Made by a program: the position numbers and the translations under genes. DNA of 64,000 nt. It comes from Polytrichum commune. Its lineage: Eukaryota; Streptophyta; Polytrichopsida; Polytrichales; Polytrichaceae. Positions within the stretch are counted from its first letter, which is position 1. Every line of letters starts with the position of its first letter. The notes beneath the pieces are model-generated. The model saw only the letters and a list, made by a program, of their open reading frames with translations, was not told where the DNA came from and did not search any database. The stretch is from positions 50,217,169-50,281,168 of the forward strand of contig OX485806.1 of assembly GCA_950295325.1 (NCBI GenBank). The letters run 5' to 3'. Below, piece by piece: positions 21,217 to 32,700 of this stretch.

Positions 21217-21549
21217 TTTGCCAGACATTAATACCTTTTGAAAGGTTCGCGTCCCATTGCCGTGGGATCCACTTAAGGTTAGGCTTGGAGAGGTTAAAGC
21301 ACACCGAATCCCTCAGCTTGGTATTCTTGCCAATTTGAGTCTTGTACTTTAAGAGAGAACTTACCGTGTACAATTTGCTTTTAGCATGACAAATTGCCAA
21401 TAAATAAAACTAATAAGCTTTTTTTTTTTAACACTCTTTGATTTTCTTTGTGTGGAGTGACATATAGTTCAACTTCCATCAAGTGAATTTTAAGATTTAT
21501 TATAATTCTTGAAAGTATGTATTGTCTCCTTCATTACCTAGTTTCTACA
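21217..21549 (+). repeat. 5' LTR remnant of methyltransferase-bearing gypsy
   Basis: It aligns with 30682-30980 through shared words such as CTTGCCAA, GAGTCTTGTA, TGTGGAGTGA, CAAGTGAATTTTAA and CTCCTTCATTA, with indels between. Divergence is much greater than for the intact gypsy, so the insertion is old. Ends are estimates. Confidence 0.7.
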
Positions 21550-22940
21550 AACTCATTACTGTTTGGTTGAAAAACATTTCTAAGAAGCCTTTGAGGTGTA
21601 TGGCAACTGGAAAAGTGCACAAAATATCCTTGATTGGCGAATATAACCTTCAAGATAATTGAAATAAACTCTACAACACATCCACCTTATTTTTGGGTTT
21701 CTGTTGTATTACTTCATATATAAGCATGAATAAATGTTACGGAACTATTAGAACTTTAATTTTTTTTATGAATATTGAGCCAACAATCAAGATCTTAAAT
21801 GCAAAACTAGTTTCTTGAAAAAGGTGTTGAGTGTAAGTAGATTCAACTATTTTTTGAATTTTTGATTTGTATACCCTAAACGTATAATATTTGGATAGAA
21901 GGCTTCACAAAAATCCATAGCCATTTAATACACCCAAAATACCATAGCCATTCAAAACACCCAAATCCAACATCATATGAATTAGATATAATTTTCCAAA
22001 GTTGTATAAAAAATTTCAAAATATTGTAGAAGGTGCTAGAAAAATATACACTTGCTAAAATTTGCATAATGACACTTCATTTGTTTTAAAATTTTATTAA
22101 TTATTAATTTTGGAAGATTTCCAAAATCTTTAACTTCATTTGAATTTTGAATTTTGTAGATTTTAAAATCTCTAGTTTTCTAGATTTTAGAGTCTTCAAT
22201 TTGGTGGTTTTTAGAATTTTATATTTTGAAATTTGATATATGTTTAAAGTTTGTGGTTATAAACTTTAACAATGGGTTATTTAGCCTCTCTCAAGTGGAT
22301 ATATTCATTTCCTTAGTGATTTTTGAAAAAATATTGAAAGGAATTCATCGCAACAGTTAGGTCAATTTTGATTTTCAATTTGATCTTAGGACTTGAACTC
22401 GACATTTTCCTATGTTGGTCAAATTTTAGAACATTGTCTTGTACGTAGCTCCACCTTAGAAGGTTTGATTGATGTTTTCAACAACATTTTAGATTTACAT
22501 AAGCATTTAGAGATGTGTGCCTAGAGTGATGTGCATATAAGCAACATGTGCGACATGTATTTATTTTTGGGCATTGTTAATGGCATCGCCGCTTTAGTGT
22601 GTTCCAATCAAGACACCTATCAATTTATATCTTTTGTGAGATATCCTCCCACATGTTTATTCGGGCAATATGCCTATTTTTGTGGTTTTAATAATCACAA
22701 TTTTTTTATTTAAACGTTTCATTGTGGTGAGACATGTGGAAACACATTTAAGGTGAAAATCATTCCATCGGGTGTGGCATTGTTAAACCTTGAGGTAAAA
22801 TTGGAAAATTTATTATTAAATCATAAAAGTCTTCATATATGTTTTTCTATAGGCTGTCATTTTTTCCTATATAAATAATTGTAGGTGTATGTGTTAATAA
22901 TACATGGTAAGGACCAAAATACGATATTAACACTCTCTTC
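21550..22940 (+). other. leader region, AT-rich, no gene recognised
   Basis: Between the LTR remnant and the first gag-like sequence lies about 1.4 kb of AT-rich DNA without a convincing frame. A primer-binding site would be expected near 21550 but is not clear. Confidence 0.4.
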
Positions 22941-22949
22941 CCCAGCTAA

Positions 22950-24114
22950 CACTAACAACCAATGATAAACCTTTGGCAGCCCCAACAAGGTTTTTGAGCC
23001 TATTTCGACGTTGGAAAATACTCAGGTGATCCAATTCTCAATTAGATGCAGTTGGGTGGAAATGGAGGACAATCAGCAAAGAGGACTTTGGGATTGGTTA
23101 TCCGAGCATGTTACATGCATTCGATTTAATGAGTGGAAGCTTTGTCTTAGGACATGAACCCATGAGCGAAAAATGAAAATATTTTGTTTCAATGACTAGT
23201 ATGCCTTTGAGTTTCTCCCTTAGCATTTGAAGCATAAGACACTTAATAGCTACGAGAAATAGATTCTAGATCACATGGTTGATCTCTTTGAAGAAGAAGA
23301 TTATTGGGTTTGCCAAGTCAAATCTATCACGACGTTTAAGAAAGGTGTCATTATGGATATGCCTTCTGTCCAAGTTGATGATAGTTTGGATACGAAACTT
23401 GAATGGTCACTAGGCAAAAGTTTAGCCGATGAAAGGGTGGTTTCCACCTCATCAATGTCTAAGATACCGATGCATTATTTGTCAAGGTTGGCCCAAGCCA
23501 TGTAAGTTGTTATAGACATTTTTGGCTCTCCTCCTCATTTTGACCTTATGCATGACTTCTTCTAGTATCTCGAGTTGGAATATAGGGGCATTCATTGGGA
23601 CTGGATGTAGGAAATTCAAAATTTCCAAAAGGAAAAAAATCAAACTTCCATAACCATATATACAAGGTTGAGATGGTTTGCACAAGAGACATGAACTGAT
23701 TCTACACCACAACAACTCGTCCACCTTTTTGTCTCCAAACAAGACTAGAGTTGGTCAACTTCAAAATTCTAACAAAATATGGAAAAAGACCCACGTTACT
23801 ACAACGTTTACGCTTGTAGAGCATATCAATAGTGTAATTTGTATTGAAGAACATGAAAAACTCACCTTAACGATGGCTACGGAGTACTTCAAGCCAAAAT
23901 AAAAACACAAGCCAAAACATGCATATGTGTAAGGAAGTTTGACTAAGATGGAGGCCAACCTGAGTTTTCATTGTTGAAAATGTTGGAAGGATGGCCACGA
24001 CCAATAAAATTGTCTTGATTCCAAAAAAAAAATGCCAACAAGAAGGCCAAAATCCTATCTCAAGATAAGAAGTCCCAAAAGAATCCAGAACGTAAAACAT
24101 TGCGGTGCATCCAC
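22950..24114 (+). pseudogene. decayed gag with CCHC zinc knuckle
   Basis: The clearest frame is 23275-23505 (VDLFEEEDYWVCQVKSITTF, ending near YLSRLAQAM). Its composition and position before the protease fit a retroelement capsid protein, which packages the element's RNA. Further fragments run up to 24110. At 23972-24013 the codons spell the pattern C-x2-C-x4-H-x4-C (KC-WKDG-H with flanking Cys), an RNA-binding zinc knuckle, but two of its intervening codons are now stops (TGA at 23975, TAA at 24005). The frame is broken many times. Confidence 0.6.
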
Positions 24115-24680
24115 TGCAATCTTGTATCTTCACTAATAAACTTCCCTCACCAACTCATTAATCTTGTATCTCCTTAACTTCTAACAAGCCCCCTAACTAA
24201 TCATTCCAACAAAACTCACTAATCCTAATAAACTACTACCTAATTTCCCCCTAATCAACTATATTTTCTACCACACTACAACACCCACACACACCCAAGA
24301 GAGAGAGAGAATGAAAGAGAGAGAGGAGGAAGAAGGGAGGACACCCAAGACCAAAAAACCCCTCAACCTTCTCCTACTTAGTAGGACCTTATCCTATCTA
24401 CTAACTCCCTATCCCCTTAACCAATAAGAACATGTTATAATTCAAACATTTAAATCAAAGGTACTTCCCCTTGCTTCATCAAACACTACTCCCCTAATCA
24501 AAATACTTCCTAATTCTACTAATCCTCTACTTAACCACACAAAATGGCTTAAGGCCTAAGCATAAATCCACACTAAGCCTCACTCTTTTTATACTTTTGA
24601 TTGTTTTAATAACACTCCAATTGCACTTCTAATTGAATTCTAAACATAAAACAAATATGAGCACTCATTTTGGGCTCATA
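24115..24680 (-). mobile_element. probable solo-LTR-like insertion in gag-protease region
   Basis: The right end, read on the minus strand, begins TATGAGCCCAAAATGAGTGC, resembling the LTR start TGTGAGCCCAAAA of the gypsy elements at 2888 and 60158. The internal word CTCCTACTTAGTAGG also matches the reverse complement of the 2150-bp LTR. The flanks TCCAC (24110-24114) and GCCAC (24681-24685) could be a target duplication with one mismatch. A GA-rich microsatellite lies at 24299-24335. The left boundary is the weaker one. Confidence 0.5.
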
Positions 24681-24689
24681 GCCACCCAT

Positions 24690-25860
24690 TCACATATTAT
24701 GGAAAACATTGGTGTTTCCATAGTTAGTGTTATGGCTAGACCTTTTTTACTACATCATGCAAGGTTGACATACTGTATAGGCCAAATGCGACTTCCTATG
24801 TCATCTAGTGTGGCAGAAACTTCCTCTTCATTGGGGAGGACAATTTTTTCTCCTTCAAAGACAAAGAATTCGAACTCGAAGGAGTTGGTTCACACCTTAG
24901 CCAAGAAGGTATTGCATGTGTCTATTTTTTCAGTCATGAACCTAATGGCCCCATGTTTTCAACTTGTTGGAATTTTAGAAGGCACACAGAGGATGCCTTT
25001 GCTCCATGAGGTCCAAGTTGTTGTAAAGGTGGCTATTTTTGGAGATTTTTATGAACTAATAGCATTGTGACCCAAGCTAGCCGACGAGGCTGTTATAGCT
25101 TTTGTCGAACAAGAAAAGGATGACATGCATTCATCTCTTATTCTAAAGGCACACTTCAGGTCAAGAACATCTATGTTTTCCGAAGTTTCTGCCAGGCCGG
25201 CTCGTGAACAACAAAACCTCATTCTAGGGGATGTGGGACTTGCCAACGATTCGGGCGTGTTTGTCGTTTGTCGTATCAGTAGTTCGGCTATTCATGTTGC
25301 ACCTAGATGAGTTTTAATTGACACAGAGGTTCAACCTGTCATGGTTGGTGAACTAGTCAATGAAGTATTGGGATTGACGGCTTGAGACTTGGAACCATGT
25401 CCATTTACCATCTTGATCTCATTAGTAGGCACAGAATGGGCCACTGGACAATTGAAGGAGCCCTTTTTGTTTGATATTTTTTGTGGGGCCAAACCCACTT
25501 ATTTACATTTCTTTTAGAAGTGTGCGATCATGGGCCCCACAAATTATGATATATTGGTTGGCCAATAAGACCCCTATCCTCTTGGATTTGGTTTGGATAA
25601 TTGGATTGAAGAGACGCGGATTCAACGTGGATGATCTTCTTGAGATGGAAGAAAATGAGATGATTTCAATTACCTTTGGTGCATTGGCTGTGTCCACCGC
25701 GGTTGAAATAGTGTTTGCTTGCACTCCAACCACGGATTATCTACCTTCCCAAGCAACCTTGTTGGAGGAATATTTCACCTCAATTGGAGAATAGGGAATG
25801 GAGTTGAGAAATCTAGCTCTTCCACACATGCAGATTCAATACCCAAAAAGTCTGGTTCCA
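24690..25860 (+). pseudogene. decayed aspartic protease of methyltransferase-bearing gypsy
   Basis: The active-site segment reads VLIDTEVQPVMVG at 25311-25349, where retropepsins have D-T-G or D-S-G, so the glycine is replaced. A downstream NYDILVG segment near 25534-25554 fits the protease C-terminal part. A TGA (25308-25310) precedes the active site, and another stop interrupts it near 25383. The protease would process the polyprotein. Sequence from about 24690 to 25300 is open in pieces and may be the C-terminus of gag. Confidence 0.6.
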
Positions 25861-25892
25861 CCTAAGGGGACCTTGGAGTTGTTATCTAGACG

Positions 25893-26930
25893 ATGTCAAG
25901 AGATTGTGAGTGGCTTGATTTCATACTTTGTGGATCCTTATTGGGATCCCGGCACTATTTCTTGATCAATTTGATGGCAACCTCCTTAGTGGAATTATTT
26001 GGCGATATAGGGACTAGATTAACAATAGTTTGGAGACATGACTTACTGTGCGGAGGTACATCCACGTGGACAATGCATTGGTACCTCATAGAGTGGCAAA
26101 AAATCACATCACCAATTGATGACTCGATATCTTGAGCAATTACCTAGGTTTGCCATGGAAAAAACATTATTGGGAGTTCCCAATGATGTTTTTGTCATTG
26201 TACAGGAAGATTTGAGACGCCTAGGACATATGGACTTGTTGATCGCCGGTTGGCCTTGCCAATGTCATTCATGTGTGGGAGCAGGTTATGGTCTTGATGA
26301 CCCCTAATCCAACCAACTTTTGGGAGTTGATACGGATCATGAATTGGTGGTTCAAAAACCAATCCATTCCCTTTGGGTACATCATGGAGAATATACAACC
26401 TTTAGGTGACAATAAAAACAAGGTTGTGGTAGATGGGCAATATCTTTGCCATATTCTAGGGTCCCCAATTTTTTTGGATGCCACGAGAGTGGGTTCTTAT
26501 GCTCATCAACCTATTGGCGTTTAAGCCAATTTAGTTCTCCATCATCTACTCTCCACTGCTCTTGCTCGGATTCCTTTGCTAATGGGACGCAAGGTGGATG
26601 ACATCTTGGATGAACACCAATCCTCGCTATCGAACGATTCTATGCCTTTGGCGTTGGTCAGCAAGGTGGGGGCACCTCGTGGTGTAATTCTAACCAATCT
26701 GATGTATCCGAGTTCCTATGCATTTCAAGCACAAGGACCAAACATGATCTGGGATGCAAACACTCGAATTTATGAGGATCCCAATGCAAATGAACGTGAG
26801 AGAGGTATGACTTTCCCCACTTGAAGTACGGTGTCACATGACATGACTGAAGGTCAACATCATTTCTTTTGGGCGAAGCTATGGATTTGACTTCTTTAGT
26901 TTGGTTCATAGGTATTTGTCTCGCCTTTCA
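25893..26930 (+). pseudogene. C5-cytosine DNA methyltransferase domain within gypsy polyprotein (decayed)
   Basis: The domain would transfer a methyl group from S-adenosylmethionine to cytosine C5 in DNA. Motif I appears as VELFGDIGTR (25989-26018), where the family has FxGxG. Motif II follows as RRYIHVDNA (about 26050-26076) in a shifted frame. Then come a QEDLRRLGHMDLLIAGWPCQ segment with the catalytic cysteine of the PCQ motif IV (Cys codon 26257-26259) and the ENI of motif VI (26387-26395). The C-terminal part (26576-26820) keeps GRKVDDILDE and DPNANERER. At least three frameshifts and several stops break it. It sits between protease and reverse transcriptase on the same strand, so it was part of the polyprotein rather than a neighbouring gene. 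Confidence 0.85.
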
Positions 26931-27039
26931 ATGGCACATGGATGACCGGTTGATGGCTTTGGGGGCAAAACACAATAGTCAGGGGGCCAGAAAGGATGAA
27001 AAATCCACCTGAACCATCAACACCTAATTATGATGCCAA

Positions 27040-28800
27040 ATTTAAGCAATATTGGTGTTTAGAATGGAAAATTGCGGAAGAGCTTCGTGCTCAATGAGCT
27101 TTGGCTGGTTTGGCTCAAGAATTTGGGACAAAAAAACTGGTAAGATATTTTCTCAAGATTTTTTTGAAGGTACTTCACCCTTTGAGAACCAAAAGATTGC
27201 AAAAGCAGGTTGTATTGTCACATTACAAGGGTTTGTTGGGACAACTCCGAGTGATGATAGTGGGGGCAAGTATGTTGCCTCCTCATTGAGTTGATGATTG
27301 AAGACCATGTTGGTACTATATGTGGATCCTTTGAGGAAGTGGGACACCACAAAGTTTGATGTTTGGCCATTGAATTTGGATCCTCATCTTACAGGTTCCG
27401 AAGCACAAAGGGTACGAACATTTATTTGCTTATATCAAATTTGGTTTGAATTTGCCTCCCAAATCTTGGGGGCTATAAATGAAAATCTATTTGGATACAA
27501 CAAGAGGATGATCATCCCATATTTAGACATCCATACAAGTTGAACCTATCTCACAGGAACGGTTTCCAAGCTCATTGTGACGAATTAATTGATGTGGGTC
27601 TGGTAGAGTTATCCAACAGGGAGAACGCTTGTGCAACGGTCATGCCTTCAAAGAAATATAATTGGACAAAAAATAGGATGTGTGGGGAATACTATCCAAA
27701 CAAGAGGACAAAATCGGACCGTTATCCGATGCCAATCCTAGAGGAATTGTTTGACACAGTAAGGTACACTTGAGTTTTCAACACATTGGGCTTGAGATCT
27801 GACTATTGCGAGTTGCCTCTTTGACTCCAAGATTGAGTTAAGATGGAATTTTGGGGGTTCATTGCAACGGAAATGATTCACTCCATCATTGGAAGTTTTT
27901 TCCTTTTGGTCTCATGAATGCATTGACTTGATTCCAACGGGTTATGAACCAAATGCTAGCATGGTTGCCCTTTGCTCGGTGCTATATTGATGATGTTATC
28001 ATCTTTAGAAATACACCACAAAAGCATGTGAGGCACTTGCAACCTATTTTTGAGCGGTTACATAAAGGGGGCTTAAGCTTACATTATAGACAATGCAAAT
28101 ATTTCCATGATCGCCTACCTTAACTGTAACATATAATTGTAGCAAGAGGACTTGGGGTACAACAAATAAAGGTGGACGCTTTGCAATAGATCTCAACACC
28201 TAATGACGTTCCACGACTTTGTTCTTTCCTCGAATTGGCAAACTATTATCATCAATTTGTGGAGGACTTTAGTTTAATTGCCAAAACATTGACTATCCTT
28301 ACAAGCAAAGACCGATATTGGACTTAGGGCCGTGAGCAATGTCATTCCTTTGAGACATTGAAGCAAAGATTGGGTTTTGCCCTAGTGCTTTCACGTCCCA
28401 ATGTTACAAAAACTTTCCAATTCCATACAGATTGGAACGCATTGGGTTTGAGAACATTTTTGAATATAAAAAAATGAGGTAGGATGAAAGTATGCTATTG
28501 CATATGCTTCACGCAACAATGGAAAACAAAGTCCAACTATTAATCCTATAAGGGAAAGGCATTGGCCACTATTTGGGCCATCTCCCATTTTAGACCATAT
28601 TTGTATGGTCAAAGATTTACTTTGGTGATTGATCATCAACCATTGAAATGGCTTATGGAGTTGAATGAACACATTGGCAAATTTGCTAGATGGATATCAT
28701 TACTCCAAGAATATAACTTTGAGGTTGCTCATAGAGCATGAGCTTCCAACTTGGATGCAGATCAACTCTTGCGCAATCCAAGTTCATCGGAAGAGAATTC
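27040..28800 (+). pseudogene. decayed reverse transcriptase and RNase H
   Basis: Fragments in several frames follow the gypsy order. They include KSDRYPMPILEELFD (about 27714-27758) and the catalytic YIDD at 27983-27994, followed by VIIF. RNase H has FHTDW near 28420 and IDHQPLKWLMEL near 28630-28665, then NLDADQLLRNP near 28750-28780, whose DAD matches the last acidic motif. Frameshifts and stops are frequent, so no functional enzyme could be made. The spacing and order show these once followed the methyltransferase in one polyprotein. Confidence 0.85.
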
Positions 28801-29079
28801 AACCAAGGCCAAATGCCACGAATATTGTGATGAAGAGGTGGTTCCATGTTGGCATGCTTTGGCATATTTGGCCTTGATGGTTAATTTAGCTTTTGAGGAA
28901 CCATATCAAGGTACAGTTGAAGAATCAAACAAGTCCCAAATGATTGGTGATATCCTAGAAGACCTTCTACTCTTGCACAAATTACAGCTTGGGGCATTTC
29001 CTACATCCGTCTCACCGAATAACACGATTCCATCGGGAGAATGGATTGTTATTTTGCTTGTGGCCGGATGGAGCTAGGC

Positions 29080-29997
29080 ATTTAGTTCCAAAGCATGACC
29101 AATTGCTCCCTTAGTACGAGAGATACATGAGAAGTTGGGTCACTTTAAGGAGTACAAAGAATTCATTCGATGTTACACAACCAATATTGGTGGATTGGCA
29201 TGTACCAACAGGTTGCTACCTATGTTGGTAGTTGTAAGGTATGTCATCGGGTTCGGTCAAGCTTCAACACCTTGTCACGCCAATTACATTTTTTACCTGT
29301 TATGGATTTAATATATCGATGTGAGACCACTCACCCCTACACCATGTGGGCAAAATATATTTTGATGATGGAAGAACATTTCAGCAAGTGGATTGAACTT
29401 GTTGTTTTATCCCAAAATTCATCTGAGTTGGTAGTCATTGCATTTTTTTATTGTATTTTAGCAAGATTTGGTGCTTTTGCTGAGGTGTTAACTTATCAAG
29501 GAAAGAAATTTCTTGGTTCTTTTGAGGAATTGTGTACCAAGGCCTTTATTGATCATCGTACCACATTACAAGATCATCCGGTGGCAAATGGTTTGGCTAA
29601 ACATGTTGTTCAAACGGTCAGACAAGGTTTGTGCAAGTATGGCTTACTTTGTGGCAACCATCGTGATTGGGACCTTATGCTTCCATGGACAGCCATGGGT
29701 TATCAATGTAGTAGACAAACATCTTTGGCTTTGTATATTCCTTTCCAAATTTTGTATAGAAAGGAACCTATGTTGCTAATTTTTGTTCAAGAAAAATTGA
29801 ATCCAATTGTAGATTTGGATGACCCAAAAATTTGGGCTCAATGTCTACATGAGCGGGCTGAGTTTTTCAAACTAGCCATACCTATGGCCATGAAGAATTT
29901 GTCTATAGCCCAACATAATGATACGTTGCAATATACTCATATTCGTAGCATTGCTTATCGATCTCAATTGCAAAATTCTCCAAGGGAGATTACGTGA
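29080..29997 (+). pseudogene. decayed integrase
   Basis: An HHCC zinc domain is recognisable: REIHEKLGHFK near 29119-29150 and SCKVCHR near 29230-29250. The core runs in one open frame of 275 codons (29170-29997), with EHFSKWIE and a WDLMLPWTAMGY segment. All three catalytic acidic positions seem lost: the first aspartate is not visible, the second reads VLTYQGK (Tyr at 29494-29496) and the third reads GLAKHVV (Lys for Glu). The integrase is therefore dead, although its frame is still long. Confidence 0.8.
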
Positions 29998-30070
29998 GGC
30001 ATCCACTACTTTGGATGTCAAAGTAGGGCGTATAATCATTTTTGTGAAAAATCGCCTTTGAAGTGGCATA

Positions 30071-30440
30071 ATGCTAGTTGAGGGAGAGGATGGACAAGAA
30101 TACCAAGAGCATTCTAAGAATTGCGCTCCATGTCACATTCACATTGAGAGGACCTTGCATCTCAATATTGGCGGTGGTGCTATTGAAGGTCATCTATATT
30201 TTATTTGTGGTCACAAAAAAGGTGCGGCAACCATGTTGTTGTGTGACACGTGCCAACGAGGCTATCATATGGCATGCTTATAGCTTGATTTCACTGCCTT
30301 CATGTCACTGGATTTGCCCTCAATGTCGGAGATCCTCAGAACATGCTATGTCTTTAGAAAAACACTTACAGTTTCTACAAGGCAAATGTGTTATTGTCAT
30401 GAAAACAACATTTCCATTATTGTTTTGGTAATTAGGCACC
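30071..30440 (+). pseudogene. PHD-finger-like module downstream of integrase
   Basis: The frame from 30071 carries CAPCHIH and then ICGHKKGAATMLLCDTCQRG followed by YHMAC, ending at TAG 30281-30283. After a one-base frame change HWICPQC follows (30306-30326). Together these give the Cys4-His-Cys3 pattern of a PHD finger, except that the first cysteine is replaced by tyrosine (30197-30199). PHD fingers bind histone H3 tails, so the module may once have guided integration to chosen chromatin, as chromodomains do in chromoviruses. That role is inference. Confidence 0.7.
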
Positions 30441-30681
30441 AGATTCATGGCAAGGCACATTTTAATGGGTGGATCGCGAAAAGATTTGACAGCAAAAGTT
30501 GTTGAAGGCGACTAAGGATGGGACATCAGGTTTGTATCCGGCCTATAAGTCTTGTTGTAATGTTTTTATCAAGTTATTTCGATGCTTGTCTGTCAAGTTA
30601 TTTCTATGCATGTAGAAAAATGTTGAGTTTCATCTTTGCCGTGACAATTGAACCAATTACATAAATTTATGTAGGCCTAGT

Positions 30682-30980
30682 TGACAAACACGGGTTTCTG
30701 TCCCAAGCTTGGAGGGGTCAAGAGACGGTGGTTCCCTTAGCTTGGCATCCTTGCCAAGTCGAGTCTTGTAGTTGTGTGAGAAACTTCGTGATGTAGGGTG
30801 TGCTTCAAGCATGGTGAATTGCCATTGAATAGAACTTATAAGTTCTCTTCATCTCCTCCTACACTCTTAGATTCCCTCCATGTGGAGTGAGAGACAGCTC
30901 ATCTTCTATCAAGTGAATTTTAAAATATGTTATTTTTCTTGAGAGTATGTAATGCTCCTTCATTATTTAGTTTCTAGACA
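30682..30980 (+). repeat. 3' LTR remnant of methyltransferase-bearing gypsy
   Basis: It aligns in order with 21217-21549. It has a short deletion near its start compared with the 5' copy and ends TTTCTAGACA. Ends are estimates. Confidence 0.7.
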
Positions 30981-32700
30981 TGTATCTCATTAATTGAGAG
31001 TGTGTTAGTAACACACTTGTTGTTGTTTTATTGCAGTTTTTTGGTTATATTTTTCGCATGATGTGTTATGTGTAACAATGTGTATTTACATGACATGCCT
31101 ATATTATACAATGGTTTATAAGTTGATCAAAGTATACACAAATGACACTTGACATTAGTATGCTCAAGAATATCTCATCTTGTATACTAAAATGTAAACA
31201 CATGGCACTTGCCATTAATGAGCTCAATAATATCTTCCCGTTGCATCCTAAAATGAAAAAATATTGTCTCAAATATCCTAATATGCTAAGCTAAATTTTA
31301 TAATGTAAATAAATTTACATTCGAAAATATTATTCACGTAGATGAATAGTATCATATTCGCAATTATTAAACATGACACTTTGAGACTTCTTGGCATCTA
31401 GTTTAGGCCGTTTGCAAATAATGTAGATGAAACTAAATACCATAAATGGCATGATTTATATCACCTGCTTATAGTGTACATGACATTCCATACCCTAATT
31501 GATCTAGTATAGGGTTTAATGGACACCTAAAAACATTAAAATCACTTAACATGATGCACATATTTGATGATGGTCTAAACGACAAGAATAAACCATGTGA
31601 TACTCTTCACATTGGAAAAATAGACCCAAAAATGAATATGTTTTGGCTGCAAATAAAGAAAAAAATTTCAATCCAAAATTCAATATTGTTCAAGTTTTTT
31701 GGGATTAAACTTAGGACAATTGTGTAGATTATACATGACAACACATGAATTTCATGGAACATTCGCGGTTCGAATGAATTTTGGTAACCTCATAGATGAT
31801 TGTAATTTTAGATACTATGTCCCTATCGAAATGACGTTTTAGTTTACGGCTTAAGGTCCATGGCATTTGTGGGGAATTTGGTGTATACAAAAACATGTTG
31901 ATTTAGGAAAATAAATTTAGAACATGCATGTTTACATTTAGAACAAGGTTATTTTGCAATTTGTTGCTTCATGAGAGGGTAGGTTTATCGATTTGAAGAC
32001 AACTCAAACCAACCTTTTCAAGTGCATGACAAAGATGTTAATGAGGGCACCTAATGCGTATGATTTGAATCATCCACCTTGTCTTCAAAATACTTAAAAC
32101 CTCAAGAATATATGGAGAAATTCTTATTTTAACAAATGTTCATGAGATATCGCATATATTTTACGTTTGCATCTAAGAATGAACTTTAAAAACATATGTG
32201 TTTAAATGATGTTGGACTATATCAAATTCAATATATGTTTATAGTTTATGCCATATAATATTCGACATATTCAAAAAGGCTCCCACCTTGTTTTATGGCT
32301 ATTAAACTTTTCACTATTGATTGTGATGAAAATCAATGGGGTATACATGCATTTAAGGTTTAAGGTTAATACATCTTATCACATTTGCATATCAAAACAA
32401 TTTCCTTCATCTCAAATCCAAATTCATGATTATTGTAAGCAACACAAAATTACCATTTAAGAGATGTTTGCCCATAGGTACATGTCATACGTAATTTGGT
32501 TATTGACCTTTATTGGACACTTGAGTAATATGTGGTGTGGCTACAAAATTGTGGGAGGTAAAATATTTTAAAATAATTGGTCTATAGCATTTACGGACTC
32601 ACCAATCAAATTTCACTTTCAAATGAAGGTATGATATCCATATATGAGCTCCCAAAACATGGGAAAAGTGGCTATGGTTTCAAACACAATTTCTTTACCA
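30981..32700. other. AT-rich stretch, nothing recognised
   Basis: Low-GC sequence with short frames only. No terminal repeats, RNA genes or protein domains were seen. Confidence 0.5.

Larger units (their letters stand above)
21217..30980 (+). mobile_element. decayed gypsy-type retrotransposon encoding a DNA methyltransferase and PHD finger
   Basis: Divergent LTR remnants at about 21217-21549 and 30682-30980 share long segments such as CAAGTGAATTTTAA and AGCTTGG. Between them, on the + strand, lie decayed gag with a CCHC knuckle, protease, C5-cytosine DNA methyltransferase, reverse transcriptase with YIDD, RNase H, integrase and a PHD-finger-like module. Every frame has stops and frameshifts, and the LTRs are divergent, so the element is old and inactive. 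Retrotransposon-encoded C5 methyltransferases are known from a few eukaryotes (for example a charophyte alga and dinoflagellates). The combination here is unusual. Outer boundaries are approximate, and no target duplication could be fixed. Confidence 0.85.

Noticed and set aside
31767-31777. GGTTCGAAT as a tRNA B box
   Set aside because: No matching A box, cloverleaf or acceptor stem is found around it.
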